Notes under the pieces: model-generated
What the model was told of the DNA's origin: nothing
Databases searched by the model: none
What the model saw: only the letters and a program-made list of their open reading frames with translations
Program-made: the position numbers and the translations under genes
Shown here: positions 53,901 to 56,900 of the stretch, piece by piece
How positions within the stretch are numbered: position 1 is the stretch's first letter
Layout: each line of letters starts with the position of its first letter
Assembly: GCA_963971405.1 (NCBI GenBank)
Contig: OZ020489.1
Coordinates: 41,866,510-41,930,509, forward strand
Direction of reading: 5' to 3'
Source: Psococerastis gibbosa
Taxonomy: Eukaryota > Arthropoda > Insecta > Psocodea > Psocidae
DNA length: 64,000 nucleotides

Positions 53901-56900
53901 TATACGCAGGTTTTGTTCGCCGGTATTCATGGAGTCACGTTTTCATATGAGGTGTTTTTGGGGTCTTACCTGTCGTAAAACATCATGTTCTTTAGGCACA
54001 AAGTAAGGTGCAGCGTGTTCTGGGTTCCATTCTATTGATACCAGAACTTCAAGGTGCCAAAAGCCAAGCCATAATATGCACCTTTCGCTCTGACAGGGTC
54101 GGCGTTTTACACTCTGTGCTTCTGGGCTCATGACCTTGTAAGCCTACATACCTGCTGTGTAATATCATGTTACTTAGGGCCGGCCCCGGCTCGAGTTTTA
54201 TATAGAAGAGATTTGCAAGTAATAATATATAGTAATAACATATTAATTATAATTATATACGTATATATTTATCCCAATCGTTTAAAATTTTTCTTTTCTT
54301 TTATAGCCCCGGGTATTTGCCGTGTTTGATTTAATTACCGGGAACGTCATTGGTCAATTATTCTATAATGTTAGTTTAGGTGCCCATTCCATTGACCGGC
54401 TAGGGCTATTTCCAATAACGGTGACGTGGTAGCAGACACTCAAGACTTAGGTGGCGTTTCCATCGACCTCGCATTGCAGAATTGACGGAAATGTTTATTT
54501 TCCTCTATGCCATAGTTAAAATTGATCAATGATCATACAATAAAATCACAAACAAACTAAAATTAAAAAATGGCTTCATGGGATATGTTAATTACAAACA
54601 TTTTAATAGGTTTCTATAAAAAGAAAAACAAACATTTCCGTCAATGTCACTTGCAATCTGCAATGCGAGGTCGGTGGAGACGCTACCTAAGTCTTGATTG
54701 TCTGCTACCACGTCACCGTTTTGGAAATAGCCCTAGCCGGTCAATGGAATGGGTGCCATATGAGCACTTGAGGTAGCAAAACCGAACTACGACACAGGAG
54801 GGATTGGCACAGCTCTACCATGCGACACGGCGTCAAATGGCCTTCCAGCTTAGGACGAGCGTTGGCTGAAGAAGAGGAAGAGTTCATGAGAAGAGGAAAA
54901 AAGTGGGCCACCCTTGGGCGCATATTCCACCTACGGCAATAGTCAATAGTAAATGTGGTATTGACGTTTGAGCAGACATTAAAGACAGTCTAAAAATGTC
55001 TGCTACCACGTCAATACCACATTTACTATTGACTATTGACGTAGGTGGAATATGCGCCTTAGAGCCTCGCCAATACCAAGGTCCCAGCCGAGGGCCGTGA
55101 GCGTTGCTGTTTTCATTTTTCAGGACCACTACCGGCCACAACTACCTCCTTTCCCACCTGTATCGCATCGGGGTCCTTGCTTCGGACATCTGCCTCCTGT
55201 GTAACGAAGGCGTAATTAATGCAGAACATCTACCCGAGTGCCCAGCCCTGCTGCCCGGGTAAAAGGCGGGGAAGCCCAAACGGACGACATCTTCCAGGAG
55301 ACAGCGAGGAGATACTGGTCAGCGCGTCACCAAATGGCTAACCTGCCAAGGGTGGGCGTTGGCTAGTAAGTACCATGCACGTAGTTTAAATGATAGGTAG
55401 TTAATGTTAGTTACCTATGTGGAATGATATGCAGGTTAGGGAGTACGTTGTATAATTTAGGTGTAAGTGTCTTTTAAGCTTATTCGTGAATATTTTAAGG
55501 TTAGGGCTGTTGATTGGATGATGGGAAATTCGCTCACACCAAGGATATATTTTGAATTCATTGTGAATCTACTGCCACGTCTTTTTCGCCAATCCGAGCT
55601 CGCCTTGGACGACAACCAACCAAAATGCCACCGTGACTGCAAGGCGTGCTCTGATTGGCCGAAGACGTGGCTGGTGACACCAGAATTAAAAAAAAAATCC
55701 TTTACAAGAGCGAATGTCTTATCTCTTCTATGTAGAACTCTCGGTTCACTAATACACCGATAGAGTCTCGCTTTTTACCCTTTGTACTTTTTGGAATCAT
55801 GCATAGCTTAAATACATACCTGTTGTATAACATCACTTTCTGTAGGCACAACAACCAGGTGTAATCTCTGCGGCGTATTCTGGATCATCCGTACAACATC
55901 ATTGTATGTCTTCCCTTCCACCTGTTCCCCGTTCACACTAATCAGTCTGTCTCCTAGAAACACGAAAAAGACATTATTATTATATAAGCTTATACTTAGG
56001 GACAGGGAGGAGTGAAGGAAGCTTATTTATCACACCCTGCAGTCAATGTTAAAATGTCATGATGATGATTCCTTTCAGGGTAGGGTACTAGATTGGGGAA
56101 AAAGAAGATCAGTACTCCCCGGGTTAAGGGGGATCCAGTGACCCCCCCCCCCCCCGAATTCTTCTCCTGGATTATAACATGCAGGACAGCAGGAGGCGAT
56201 ACTTTTCGTTCCCCAATTAACCACCAGCAGTAACTCGGCTTACAATATCCATTCTCCTCAGGGCCAGGCCCGTACCCAGGTTTTTTTTGGGGGGGGGGGG
56301 CAAGACCAAATTTTTTTTTATATAAATGAAATATCCGTAGTAATTCACCTGTGAGACTGTCAATACAATGACCATCCGGCCTCGGCGTTAGGGAGTGGAT
56401 CTCTCCAAGATATTCACGAATCTATCTATTAACTCCCAACTCGTCGGTTTCTAATTCGCCCTTCCTAGCTGTTTCATACCTGCAGTCGTCCTCCCGTAAT
56501 GCTTCCTTTGCACATTTTGTTCTGGCATTGCTATAACGCGTCCAAGTCAACTTAGGCAATGCATTTTTATAAAACGAGCTGTCTTCTCCCCCCCAGGCTT
56601 CCACTGTAGAATGATCTTCACAATACTTAAGTATCTCATTATGTACCCAACTCAGAGAGCTCTCCTTTGTGTTTTTCAGGCAACCAGAATTTGAACTTCA
56701 TTAGCTTATATAAGGATGGTTTCATTAGAAATGTGCCAAGATATTTTTAACCAACTAACACAAGCTATCTTTAATCTCAAGATCATCTCAGCCTCGGCGT
56801 GATCCTCACTCATTCATTCAGTACTCCTGCGTATGCGCCTTCCCCCTTCGCACACCCAGAAGCAGATAGCGCAACTGACTTCCCTTGCTAATTCTCCTTA

